A stretch of DNA of 64,000 nt from Linepithema humile (Eukaryota; Arthropoda; Insecta; Hymenoptera; Formicidae): assembly GCF_040581485.1 (NCBI RefSeq), contig NC_090134.1, positions 12,701,501 through 12,765,500 on the forward strand, read 5' to 3'. A model generated the notes under the pieces. It did not search any database. It saw nothing but the letters and a program-made list of their open reading frames with translations, and had not been told where the DNA came from. Position 1 is the stretch's first letter. The number at the start of each line of letters is the position of its first letter. The position numbers were made by a program, and so were the translations under genes. Shown in pieces: positions 23,057 to 36,300 of this stretch.

Positions 23057-23777
23057 TATATATATATACAGGGTGTATCAGAACTGGCGGAAAAGTTTTT
23101 AATGCCAGATTCTTCATGAAATTCTAAGACGAAAAGCTCTTTACAAAAAAATGATCCGATGAATAGAATTTGAATGGTGAGGCATTAAAGTTGATGTATG
23201 GGAGCGCATGAAACTCGCGCGGTCAGGATCGGCACGACCGAGTTCGGCACACGTTTCACTCATGACTCATGTATCGTGGCGATGAGTTTTTCTCATTATT
23301 CTACATTATTCTGCTATTAGTTATATGAATTAATTATTAATTAATCTTATTAATAATGATATTTATCTTTATTTATCAATAATTACTTGTGTACTTTGAT
23401 TACGTACTAGTTGCATAGTTCTTAAACGTAGGATATGCGGGATATTGATTAGATTAACTTAACAAATGACAAATTTTAAATAAATAATTAATAAATAAAT
23501 TGACCATAATTTTATCAATTAATTAATTAATTAATTACTCAAATAACTGAAATTAGTTTCTCATATTTCCCCATGTTTAAAAACTAAGCAACTAGAACGT
23601 AATAGAGAATAAATCAATAATAAATAATTCAATAATTGTGTAAGTAATATCGACTAAGATTTCAGAAGAATGTGAAAAATTTCAAATACGTATTTTTTAT
23701 GAAATATCGGGTTTAATGTCTTTCGATTAATTTGAAAAGAATTACAATTGCTCTATGCACATTATAAAATAAACAAA

Positions 23778-24830
23778 TTATAGCAAGTGTTCAAAATGTC
23801 CACCACCCACTGCAATGCATAGACGTGCACGTTTGATTACATTTTTACACGCTCTTTCGATCATGTCTGCCGTGATGTAGCCTAAAGATGTCAATATATT
23901 CCCCTCCAGTTCTGCGTCATTATCAATGGGTTCGCGATATACGAGCTCTTTCATGTGGCCCCACAGGAAAAAGTCTAGCGGATTCAAATCTGGTGATCTT
24001 GCGGGCCAGTTTATTGGTCCACCACGACCTATCCAAGCATTTTGATATTTATTATTTAAAATTTGTCTTGCTCTAACAGAAGAGTGCGCGGGAGCACCAT
24101 CATGCTGAAAAAGCATATCTTTTCGAACATGCAATGGAACATCTTCCAATAGTTCAGGCAAATCATTATTCAAAAAATTCTCATAAATTTCTCCATTCAA
24201 ACGTGGCGGCAACTCGAATGGTCCAATCTGAAAAATATTTAAAAGTTATACTACTCCATTATGAACATATAAATTATAAACAACATGAATTTAACAATTT
24301 ATTTACGAGCTATTTAGATCGTGTATTAATATGAATAAATAAATAGATAAATAAATGAAAGAATAAATAAATAAATAAATAAATAGTTACCAGAGAGTCT
24401 CCGATAATACCAGCCCATAAATTGCGGCTGAATTTGGTTTGGAAACCTCTTCTGCTAATAATGTTAGGATTTTCTTCTCCCCAAAAATGGTAATTGTGAA
24501 TGTTAAACATTCCTTCTCTTGAAAAAGTAGATTCATCCGTGAATAGTATTTTATTTACAAGATTGTTATTATTTTCTTCTTGTTCAAGTAACCACGTACA
24601 AAATTCGATTCTAGCAACGTAGTCTCCGGGTAGAAGGTCTTGCACACGAGTGTAATGATAAGCGTGCATTTTATTGTCTTTCAAAATTCTATTAACGCTA
24701 CTTGTAGATAAATTAAGTTCACGTGCTACAACTCGTATACTTTTTTGAGGATTATCTTCAAATGCTTGAAGAACAATTTTGTCATTTAGCCACGTATGAA
24801 ATTCGAAATAGGCATATCGTTTTCTTGACG
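23778..24830 (-). pseudogene. Tc1/mariner-family transposase, left arm copy
   Basis: Reading leftward: a helix-turn-helix-like N-terminal part (SIRVVARELNLSTSSVNRIL, about 24770-24680), LFTDESTF with the first Asp, then after a short interruption of taaataaa repeats at 24310-24390, MLFQHDGAPAHSS with the second Asp and RSPDLNPLDFFLWG with the third. The protein would bind terminal repeats and cut DNA. It is probably dead: the two halves are separated by the repeat-containing stretch and the N-terminus is not open. Confidence 0.75.
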
Positions 24831-24877
24831 TTTTTTTTTAATTTTAACCAATCACAATATCGAAGTAAAAAAATTGA

Positions 24878-25733
24878 AGTGTGCAAGACCTTCTACCCGG
24901 AGACTACGTTGCTAGAATCGAATTTTGTATGTGGCTACTTGAACAAGAAGAAAATAATAACAATTTTGTAAATAAAATACTATTCACGGATGAATTAAAT
25001 TTTTCAAGAGAAGGAATGTTTAACATTTACAATTGCCATTTTTGGGGAGAAAAAAATCCTAACATCATTAGCAGAAGAGGTTTCAAAACCAAATTCAGAC
25101 GCAATTTATGAGCTGGTATTATCAAAGACTCTCTGGTAACTATTTATTTATTTATTTATTTATTCTTTCATTTATTTATCTATTTATTTATTCATATTAA
25201 TACACGATCTAAATAGCTCGTAAATAAATTGTTAAATTCATGTTGTTTATAATTTTTATGTTCATAATGGAGTAATATGACTTCTAAATATTTTTCAGAT
25301 TGGACCATTTGTGTTGCCGCCACGTTTGAATGGGAAAACTTATGCGAATATTTTGAATAATGATTTGCCTGAACTATTGGAAGATGTTCCATTGCATGTT
25401 CGAAGAGATATGCTTTTTCAACATGATGGTGCTCCCGCGCACTCTTCTGTTAGAGCAAAACCAATTTTAAACAACCAATATCTAACTGCTTGGATAGGTC
25501 GTGGTGGACCAATAAACTGGCCCGCAAGATCACCAGATTTGAATCCGCTAAACTTTTTCCTGTGGGGTCACATAAAAGAGCTCGTATATCTCGAACTCAT
25601 TGATAATGACGCAGAACTGGAGGAGAATATATTGACATCTTTAGGCTACATCACGGCAGACATGATCGAAAGAGCGTGTAAAAATGTAATCAAACGTGCA
25701 CGTCTATACATTGCAGGGTGGTGGACATTTTAA
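24878..25733 (+). pseudogene. Tc1/mariner-family transposase, right arm copy (N-terminus missing)
   Basis: It is the mirror image of the left arm copy, starting at MQDLLPGDYVARIEF and therefore lacking the DNA-binding N-terminus. LFTDELNF carries the first Asp. The frame stops at the TGA in tttatgagctgg near 25110, where Trp TGG would be expected. The second half (25311-25733) has FQHDGAPAHSS and RSPDLNPLNFFLWG, then a frameshifted C-terminus (AGWWTF). It differs from the left copy at many positions, so the palindrome is old. Confidence 0.75.
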
Positions 25734-26171
25734 ACACTTGCTGTAATTTGTTTATTTTATAATGTACATAGAGCAATTGTAATTCTTTTCAAATTAATCG
25801 AAAGACATTAAACCCGATATTTCATAAAAAATAACGTATTTGAAATTTTTCACATTCTTCTAAAATCTTAGTCGATATTACCTACACAATTATTGAATTA
25901 TTTATTATTGATTTATTCTCTATTACGTTCTAGTTGCTTAGTTTTCAAGCATGGGGAAATATGGGAAACTAATTTCAGTTATTTGAGTAATTAATTAATT
26001 AATTGATTGATAAAATTATGGTCAATTTATTTATTAATTATTTATTTAAAATTTGTCATTTGTTAAGTTAATCTAATCAATATCCCGCATATCCTACGTT
26101 TAAGAACTATGCAACTAGTACGTAATCAAAGTACACAAGTAATTATTGATAAATAAAGATAAATATCATTA

Positions 26172-27490
26172 GGGAGGGTCTCAACTGCCTACATTCCCAT
26201 TTGCCAACAGCTTCGTTTGCCCACAACATTTTGCCGACAGCTTCAATTGCCGACATTCCCGATTGCCTACAGAGCGATTGCCTACAAGCATTATTGCGCA
26301 CATTTAAAAATTAAAAATACAAACGTACGTTTGCACACAAGACATTATTGCACACATACACATTGCACACATGACATTATTGCGCACATACACATTGCAC
26401 ACATGACATTATTGCGCACATACACATTGCACACATAATATTATTGCGCACATACACATTGCACACATAATATTATTGCGCACATTTGAAAATTAAAAAT
26501 ACAAACGTACGTTTGCACACAAGACATTATTGCACACATACAGATTGCACACATGACATTATTGCGCACATACACATTGCACACATAATATTATTGCACA
26601 CATTTAAAAATAAAAAATACAAACGTACGTTTGCACACAAGACATTATTGCACACATATAGATTGCACACATGACATTATTGCGCACATACACATTGCAC
26701 ACATAATATTATTGCGCACATTTAATAATTAAAAATACAAACGTACGTTTGCACACAAAACATTATTGCACACATACAGATTGCACACATGACATTATTG
26801 CGCACATACACATTGCACACATGACATTATTGCGCACATACACATTGCACACATAATATTATTGCGCACATTTAATAATTAAAAATACAAACGTACGTTT
26901 GCACACAAGACATTATATTGCACACATGACTTTATTGCGCACATATACATAGCACACATGATCGTAAGGGACACACAAAATAAAGGAATCATATTAACAC
27001 TTTGTACACAGGATATTATTGAGCACATACACATTGCGCACATATACATTGCACACATAACCATATAGCACATATACACATTGCACACATGACTTTATTG
27101 CGCACATACACATTGCACACACGACCGTAAAGCATACACAAAATAAGAAAATCATATTAACACTTTACACACAGGATATTATTGCGCACATACACATTGC
27201 ACACATGACCGTAAAAAATACGCAAAATAAGAAAATTATATTAATACTTTGTACACAGGATATTATTGCGCATATGCACATTGCACACATGACCGTATTG
27301 CGCACATACACATTGCACACATGACTTTATTGCACACATACACATTGCACACACGACTGTATTGCACGCATACACATCCCAAGGAGAACAGAAAGTCAAT
27401 ATGATGTCGAACTGATATTATTTTGACTTTCTGTTTTCCTTGGGATTGCACGCATGACTTTATTGCACACATACACATTGCACACAAGTA
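26172..27490. repeat. Left subterminal array of TTGCnnACA words
   Basis: Starting a few bases from the end, a 9-base word TTGCCnACA (n = any base) recurs every about 14-18 bases. Further in it becomes TTGCGCACA or TTGCACACA, continuing for about 1.3 kb and well over 50 copies. Higher-order units of about 120-130 bases start with acaaacgtacgtttgcacac. An 86-bp difference in unit number separates the two arms. Such arrays may be transposase-binding sites. Confidence 0.8.
27378..27445. mobile_element. 68-bp hairpin inside the left array
   Basis: cccaaggagaacagaaagtc pairs with gactttctgttttccttggg across a short loop. It sits between array units and is mirrored at 48444-48511, so it was present before the arms became identical. 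Confidence 0.6.
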
Positions 27491-27544
27491 TTACTCACAT
27501 AAAATAGAAAAAATCACAACTTTGACATCAGGAGCGATTTAAAT

Positions 27545-27552
27545 CTACAGAA

Positions 27553-27585
<33 letters not shown>

Positions 27586-27605
27586 GGGAGGGAAAGATAG
27601 AGAGA
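27545..27605. repeat. GA-rich microsatellite (left arm; mirror at 48284-48344)
   Basis: A run of agagagaaag and (gggag)n about 60 bases long. Confidence 0.8.
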
Positions 27606-27703
27606 TCTATGCAACTGTTAATTCGATATCTTCTTTATTTGATTATACACATACACATTGCACAGAAAAAAAAGTAGTGTCAAATCAAATCATATTTTAC
27701 ATC

Positions 27704-28316
27704 TTAAAATGCTTGAATTTTACATGTAAATGCTTGAATTTTACATGTAAAATTATACAGTATTTATATCGTTATGGCGCGAATACGTTATATACGTTAT
27801 ATACGGCGCGAAAATGCTTGAATTTTACATGTAAATGCTTGAATTTTACATGTAAAATTATACAGTGTTTATATCGTTATGGCGCGAATACGTTATATAC
27901 GTTATATACGGCGCGAAAATGCTTGAATTTTACATGTAAATGCTTGAATTTTACATGTAAAATTATACAGTGTTTATATCGTTATGGCGCGAATACGTTA
28001 TATACGTTATATACGGCGCGAAAATGCTTGAATTTTACATGTAAATGCTTGAATTTTACATGTAAAATTATACAGTGTTTATATCGTTATGGCGCGAATA
28101 CGTTATATACGTTATATACGGCGCGAAAATGCTTGAATTTTACATGTAAATGCTTGAATTTTACATGTAAAATTATACAGTATTTATATCGTTATGGCGC
28201 GAATACGTTATATACGTTATATACGGCGCGAAAATGTTTGAATTTTATATGTAAATGCTTGAATTTTACATGTAAAATTATACAGTATTTATATCGTTAT
28301 GGCGCGAATACAGTAG
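27704..28316. repeat. 105-bp tandem repeat, left arm
   Basis: Nearly six copies of a 105-bp unit made of aatgcttgaattttacatgt twice, an attatacagtgtttatatcg stretch, and tacgttatatacgttatata followed by cggcgcg. As 105 is divisible by three, the array is open in one frame for 219 codons, but that frame is repeat artefact. It abuts the 3' end of the transposase gene. Units differ at one or two bases. Confidence 0.9.
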
Positions 28317-28339
28317 GAATATTTTTTACGACATAGTGG

Positions 28340-31300
28340 TCATTTATGATCTTGCAATCGTTTTTGGCACTCACTACAAATACACAAATGTCCACATGGA
28401 ACAAATATGTACGCGGCAGTAGCATTCAAGCATGTGCAGCATGTACCATTGGAGCGATTGCGCTGGCTTGATGCTATTGTACTAACAGGATGAAAAGGTA
28501 AGTGATCCTCTTCTTTATCGCTTAGACCAATCGTTCCAAAATCATCTTCTGGTGTGCGAAAAATATCTTCAAAATCTATAAAATATAAATTAATTAATGA
28601 TAATAACAGGCGCGTGTTTTTAAAATAAGATCCAGTCCATCGTAAAAAAGCTACAGTTAATTACCCAGCGAGAAATGACCTATCAATCGATGTCAAATCG
28701 ACATCAAATCGACATCGAAATCATCGATATTACATCATATTGATGTCGATTCGACGTCAATTCGATGAGTCATTTCTCGCTGGGTATAATTATGAAAATC
28801 TTTTAATACAAATTAAGAATGCTTTAATATACACTTAATTTTTCTAATCACCGTTTCTAGTCGACCTCGATACACTTTGTACTGTAGCATCAACTTTTTT
28901 ATAATCTTAAATAATTCTGCCGTCGATAAATTGAATCATTTCATTTTGTAAGTTGAACAAATGTGTGATTATGTGATTTTGAAAACACTGACAAGAAAGT
29001 CACTTTTAAGATGTAAAATATGATTATATTTATAGGCGAGATATTAATTGTAGGGAGAAAAGTGTAGGTTAAAAAGTTCACAGTCGAATCTATTCATCCA
29101 ACTCTATAGAATTGACACTGATTTTCTTTGATTATTCTTCCATACTCTGGATAATCCCACAATGATTATCACATATTTTTACACTTTAAAAGTGTAGCTT
29201 TCTTGCTAACGTTTTCAAAATGATATGGTCACACATTTGTTCGACCTTCAAAGTGAAGTGATTCAATTCAGTGACAGCAGAATTGTTTGATACCTGTATA
29301 AAAAGGCTAATGCTACGATATACAATACAAGATGCACCGACGTCAATTACGTAGAAAAATTAAATATATGTTAAATTATTTTAGTTTGCAATAAAAGATT
29401 TTTATAGCCATTGTCGTATTCTTTATGGCCAATCGGATCTAACTTTAAAAATGTGTACCGTATTATGATCACAAATGGGAATATGTATACTAACCTTCAT
29501 TATGCACCATCTCATTCTGATCGCTCGAAACTGCTTCTATTTCATTTTCTTCATTATGATCAGATTCGCTCGACAACACTTCTATTTGTTGACTTCCTTG
29601 TTCAGTGCTTGTGTGTCCTGAAATAATGACAATATTTATCAACATATTCATTAATAAATATAATTTTTTTAAAATGCTTTATTTTCCATTATGTCAAATT
29701 ATTACATTTATAAAATCAATAATGTACAAATCTTTATGCTGTATTAATTGTTTAGATATTTATATCGGATAATAGTATATATCATAATAATCAATTCATA
29801 TTTTTATTATTTTCAAAGTTAATCGTGTTTATTTTTAAAATTATATCGATTCAAATTCTTTACAATGTGATAAAATCCCGAAAAAGATAACATCAAATTG
29901 ATAAAATACATATATTATTAATTAATATTATCACAGCAATGTAATTATTGTCAGTTTAAGGTAGTACTTTCCGCGACCATACCTGAGAAAATCATATTTC
30001 TTAGGAATATTTTTAAATTTTAACTGTATATTAATAAAAATAATACCTACACCTATGCAATGTTAGAAAAAAATTAACCGTACCGAAGCTGAGATATTTA
30101 AAGTTAAAGTTAGCACTTTTATGTAATACGTATAAAAAATGCTAACTTTAAATATCTCAACTTCGGTACGGTCAATCTTTTTCTAACTTTACAAATGCGT
30201 AGGTAGTATTTCTATTAATATGCAGTTAAAATTTAAAAATATTCCAAAGAAATATGATTTTCTCAGGTATGATCGCGGAAGTACTATACCTTAATATTTA
30301 TTTCAGTTTACTATACTATATTATATAGCGAAAAATAATATGTTTTACCTGTGATTTCTTCAGTCTGTGAAAGCGTCGTAAATCTGCCGCGTCGTCCACG
30401 TCGTTTAGGAGGTCTGCCACGGTTCCTGCTTCTTGTTAGTTCGCCATCCAAAGTAAGTGTGTCCAAATGATGTGAAGTAGCTATGGAAATAATGTAAGTA
30501 TATAGTCACACACATAATACTCATCATATTCATTTCTAATAAAATAAATCATGTATCCATATCAATAATACATCCGATGTGGATACATTATTGATAATTC
30601 TCGATAGACATTTATTTTATTGAAAAATTTCCAAATATGAATTTCCGATATGAATGCTTCATTGAAATATAAACAAATTAAGTATACTAAATCTATCAAA
30701 GTTCTTTAAAATATATAAATAAAAACAAATTAACATTGGAAGTAATAAAATTTCGTCTCGGGTACCTACCTTCAATAGAATGAGCTTCTTCGATTTGACT
30801 TATGGGTTCGAATGTTTCAGCGGCTGGAAAATAAAAATTATTTTGTATAATTTTCTTCTTTTATATGTTCTAAAATATAACTTATAAGATATATACAAAT
30901 TACACATTTTTATAAGGTATACATCTATACTGTATAACAACGCTCGGAATTAGTTGCACATTTCGAGCCGATTCAGGAAACGACGCCTCCTGTTCCCCCA
31001 CTACCGCCCGGCCGCTGGCGGCCGAGCCGTCGATAGCTCCTCTGGCTCAGGAGCGTTTTATATTAGAAATAGGCTGAATTGTTTAGGCATCTCTCAGGAA
31101 ATCGTAATATTTTCTTCACTACATAAATAATGTTTATTTTCATTAATACATAATATATATATATATTTAATTATTAATGAAAATAAACATTATTTATGTA
31201 GCAAAGAAAATATTACTATTTTCTGAGAGGTGCCTCAACAACCCAGCCTATTTCTTATATAAAACGCTCCTGCGCCAGAGCTATCGGCGGCTCGGCCGCC

Positions 31301-33316
31301 AGCGGCCGGGCGGTAGTGGGGGAACAGGAGGCGTCGTCTCCTAAATCGGCTCGAAATGTGCAACTATTTCCGAGCGCTGCTCTATAAAATACAGATTATT
31401 TTACCTCTTTGCAAATTACGACCGCGTCTCGGAGGTCTGCCACGACTGCGTGGAGGTCTGCCACGACTGCGTGGAGGTCTTCCACGATTACATGGAGGTC
31501 TTCCACGATTACATGGAGGTCTTCCACGACTCCGTGGAAGATTGGTTCTGGTAATATCCAATTCTGAATCCGGCTCTGAATTAGCAACAACCGATGCTGT
31601 CAATTGGAAGAAAATAGTAATAAGTTTTTAATATTGAAAAGATATTATTTTGCAAAATATTCTATATAAAGTCAATAATTAACCGCACATGCAAATAAGT
31701 GTCAATTAATAATATAAAATCTGTGATATTTTTTCTCTTATATAATCACTGATACAGTAGATTGCGCATTTGAGTCGTATTTGAGAGTTCGTTATTAATA
31801 AACAAAAGATCTTTATCATAAGATAGATAAGCTTTACAATTTCGATTCCATAATTATGTTAACAGAGTGTGCAAGTTGATTCAAAACAAGTGTAACAAAT
31901 TTAGACAGATTATTCGAGAGATTATTCTGAAAAAAAGTATAAACAAAACCTTATACATACATATATATCAATATCTATGTAATTAAAAGTTTTAAAATTT
32001 TGCCGCGTTGTCACAGTAAAATCATATGCTTAATAAAAGTAATCGTTGTAAACTCAAAATAAAACAAGAGGATATGCATCATTTATTTATAATTCACATT
32101 TTTATATTTAAAGAAAAAAAAAGAAAAAAAACTTAAAATGTACTCCTTGAGCTGAATGAACGCATTGCACCAACTGTGTAAATATTAAGGATGTCAATTT
32201 TAAAAAGAAAAAGAACCTATATGTTTATATGACATTTTTTTACGAAATAATCTTCCAAATAATTTATTGAAACTTTACACTCGTTTTAAATCATCCATCC
32301 TGTATGCATGCTTACTATTACGAATAAATAATGACATAAGATAAAATAGAATAATATATCTTTTAAAAATTTTTCAGACAGTAAAATACTCAAGAAAATA
32401 TTTATCGAAAATTGTCAGTGATACATCCGATATTGAATACGCTTAATTTGAATTTCCAAAATAATAATTTGAATATACTTAGAAGAATTTGCTAAATTTT
32501 ATCGAAAATTCCTTTTCTTTAAACTCTAAGTAAAAAATTGTTTGTTGTTCGAATTGCCTATTCAAGATACAAAGGGATTTAATTTCTATCTAAATTAAAT
32601 CTATCGCGCGCGCGCAGTCTTTTAAGAATTTACAAACGTGTGAAAATTTTAATTGAAGATAGAAGCAAAATTTTAACTCAAATTCTTTCAAACGTACCTC
32701 GTGATAATCCATGTCTGTCAGATGCAACGTTTGCAATTATTGGCTCTGTTCTATCAACCTCTTGATTTTCAATAACAGTATGTGATATGGACACAGGTTT
32801 CTGCACTGTAAACAACGAATATAAATGTTTGCAGAAATTTATAAAACTAAATTATAAATAAAAAAGTAAGGAAGAAAAATTTATTTCTTTTATTTTCATC
32901 TTACTGTGAGTATAAAAATATAGAAAAGTTTGTTTTCTACTCTGCCATAAAAGTATACGTAAATATAATAAACTATTAAAATAATTTCTATATCAATATC
33001 TTGTAGACACACTATTCACGTATTAAAATGAATCGAAAACAACGAAGCAATATAATTGTCTTTATATATTTTGACGTATTATATACGTCAAAAACAGAAC
33101 GAAAGTAAAATCGCACTTTAGAAGGAATATGACCGATAAAAATGACAAAGTTAAAATATAAGATATTTATATGTACGATACCTGTATGCGCATCTAATAG
33201 ATTGTTATCTATTGTTTCCTCATGTCCTGGAGTGTCATCTAAAATATCGTCTTGTAGAGCTACAATAAGAATATATTATTTTCTTTGCCCTCTTCTACAA
33301 AGTATATACTACGAAG

Positions 33317-33364
<48 letters not shown>

Positions 33365-36300
33365 CATGAAATTTTAAAACAAACCAAAGTTCTCTTCAGG
33401 CATTTGCGACACCCTGCAGAGTGTTTGCAGAAATTCTCTCAGCGAAAAAGCCTACAGTAATAAAAATTACATTAATATATTATTATATATCATATTATAT
33501 TATGCAAATAGAAAATTACAATAATTTAACATTAAACATATTACATAAAAATGTGATACAACTTTGAAGAACATATGTATTCCTAAATATGTAATAAAAC
33601 GCTACAAACAGCTAAGGTCGGATCTTGTTTGTTAATAATTTTAATTCAATGAACAGTACAAACGTTTCAACTACGGAATTTGGCCTTTCTCAATGTATAT
33701 ATATATATATTAAAATAAAGAATCACAATTGATTTGAATAATGTTACGCATACATTTTCCGAAAGTATTATATTGTTTTAATGCTTTATTCTGTATTCGT
33801 GATTTACATGTTTAGTTTTATTGTTTATTCTCTGTTTTTGCAACTCGATAACGATCCATTTGAACGTTATACTTAAAATTTCTCTTAAATTTAGTCCTTA
33901 TAATAACTTAATAAATTATTGTCATTGACATCCTATGTTTTGGGTGTATCAAATTCTGTGTGTGCGGTTTTTTTTTTCTTTGTTTGTTCGTTTGTTTGTT
34001 TGTTTGTAAAACAATGATCTTGCAAGAAAATTCATTGTTTTACAAGACTTGACCACAAAAACACAGAATTTGATAGACACGGAACATAGGACAATGCCAA
34101 TAATTTATTAACTTGTTTCAAGTACTAAGTTCAAGGAAAATTTTAAGTATGACGTTCAAATCGTTATCGAGTTGCAAAAACAGCGGATAAACAATAGAAC
34201 TATAAATGTAAATCGAATACAAAAGAAAGCATCAAAACAATATAATACTTCCGGAGAACATGTATGCGTAGCATTATTTAAATCAATTGTGATTGCTTTT
34301 TTAAATATATATACACTGAAAATCTCCAAATCCCATGGCTGAAACGTTTGTACTGTTCAATAAATTAAAATTATTAGCAAACAAGATCCAGCTTAAGCTC
34401 TTTGTAGCGTTTTAATTACATATTTATTAATTAATAGCAAAAGCTATTCTTCTTTCTTTAATTGATATATATTTTTGTCTCTTCTGTCGCAAAATTTCAT
34501 TTAGAGATATTGAATTACCTTCCAGAGCTCAAATTGACTTGTGCTTCCGCAATTTGTTTGTCGCGCACTATGTTATGTCGGATGCGTACTCTCTTTACGC
34601 TACGCCCTTCCGCTAATCTCTCAATATTTATCTCTTGGTCAATAAGTAATTCACCTAAACTTTCTGTAAGATGAAAAGATTATATTGCAGAAATACAGTT
34701 ATACAATGTATGTTGAAAAGTTATTGTGATAATAAGAAATACGTACGAAGAAACTGCCAAATATTATGATGTATTCCGTCAAATCTGTGGAAAAGTACGT
34801 AATGAAAATCTTCCACAAAATTGTTCGTTCTTATTGGCGTATTAAAAACGCAAACTTTTTCTTTCGCAGGAAGCCATGTACGTCTTAAATAGACTGTGAA
34901 TTGTAATACAGCGGGATGCTCTGTGGATATGAGATCAGCCTCATCTTGAATTATCTTTAAACCTTCCTCAAATGCATCGACCGGTGCCAATGGCAAAGTC
35001 ATGGCAAAACCAAGAATCTTTCTAGGGGCTGCCATTAAACCTAAAGCTTTCCAGCGTCTTAATATGGCCTGCGTAATATGTAATATTTAATAGAATATTG
35101 AATCATATTTAACAAGCAGATGAATCGTGTAACAATAAAAAAGCTATATAAAGAACGCAAAATTATGAAATTTTGTTTTTGTTTTTAGATACTATATATA
35201 CTATATACTATACATACTATATACGTACCTGATTAAAATGAAACCAACAACCAGTTATACGTGCTTCTGGAAAAACCTTTCTTGCAACTGTCATCGCTGC
35301 ACGTTCGTAATCACTCATGATTGTCTGCATTCCTTGCAATGCATTCGGATGGAGCTCCTTCACTCTTTGCCAAATCGCATCATACACATCCATTGTGCGT
35401 TTTTCACACAATGCAAAAAGGACAGGTATACCCTAATAGAAAGAAAGCAGAATAGTAAATAATATAAAAACGTTTTATTAATATTTATAAGGGGATATCA
35501 AAAGCTATTTAATTTAAATTTATATATGACGTTTTATATGCATAACGTACCGTGTCCATAAATCGGATATGAATGCTATATACTTGTATGAAGGATGGCA
35601 CTCTAGGAACGACCTGTTCAAAAGGATGAATTCTATTATATATTTCAATACATTTTCATCTTTTCTGTTCATTCTTTGTTCTTTCATTTAAACCTTTTAT
35701 TTTAATCTCGAATGTTGCTTACCGAAAATGTACCATCCATGAATATATCTGAGGCTGCTGCTAGAGCATCTAGTAAGGCATTGGTTGTAAATAATACTGC
35801 TCTATAGCCATTATTTGATAATACTGTGCTCTTATAAATGTGTTCCATCGGCCGATAATTCATTAATGCTATCTCAAGTCCAACAATAGTTTGCGGTGTT
35901 TCCGGTCTGTGACGCATTAGTTCTCTATAAAGAAAGCTTTTCATAGTACGATAAGATATCTTCTTCGCAACTGCTGGGTTCCTGTAAGGTAGAAAGAAGC
36001 AGAAAATAGAAAGAAGCAACGCAAATAAAGATAATCTATGTTGAAAAGTTTGATATTAAATCTAATACTGCAAGTATTAATAAAATTGCCTAATATTTGT
36101 TTATTTTTTCAAATTATTTTATTTGATTGTTTAATTAGAAATAAAAAAAATTTTAAATTTTCTTATTTTGATTATTCCATTATTTTTTTCAGCTTAAACG
36201 TTTTGAAATTTTTAAAGTTTTTCACAAAACTTACATAAACATAATATAAAGTTGGATACATGCCAAGATGATTACATATATGTCGGAAAAAACAACTTAA

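Noticed and set aside
26270..27480. Regularly spaced repeats that could suggest a CRISPR array
   Set aside because: Eukaryotic context, degenerate 9-base words with variable short spacing, no unique spacers and no cas genes.
26879..27487. Short Cys/Met-rich frames in the subterminal arrays
   Set aside because: Translations of TGTGTGCAA-type simple repeats.
27677..28336. A 219-codon open frame (and its mirror at 47553-48212)
   Set aside because: It is produced by a 105-bp repeat whose length is a multiple of three; no domain and no independent coding signal.
28338..28345. TGA as a selenocysteine codon in the RING
   Set aside because: No SECIS element was recognised downstream, and selenoprotein machinery is reported lost in several hymenopterans; a point mutation of a Cys codon is simpler.
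31356..31631. Open frames antisense to the AT-hook exon (LPRLRGG repeats)
   Set aside because: Shadow frames of the 21-bp coding repeat; the AT-hook strand fits splice sites and the gene's frame.
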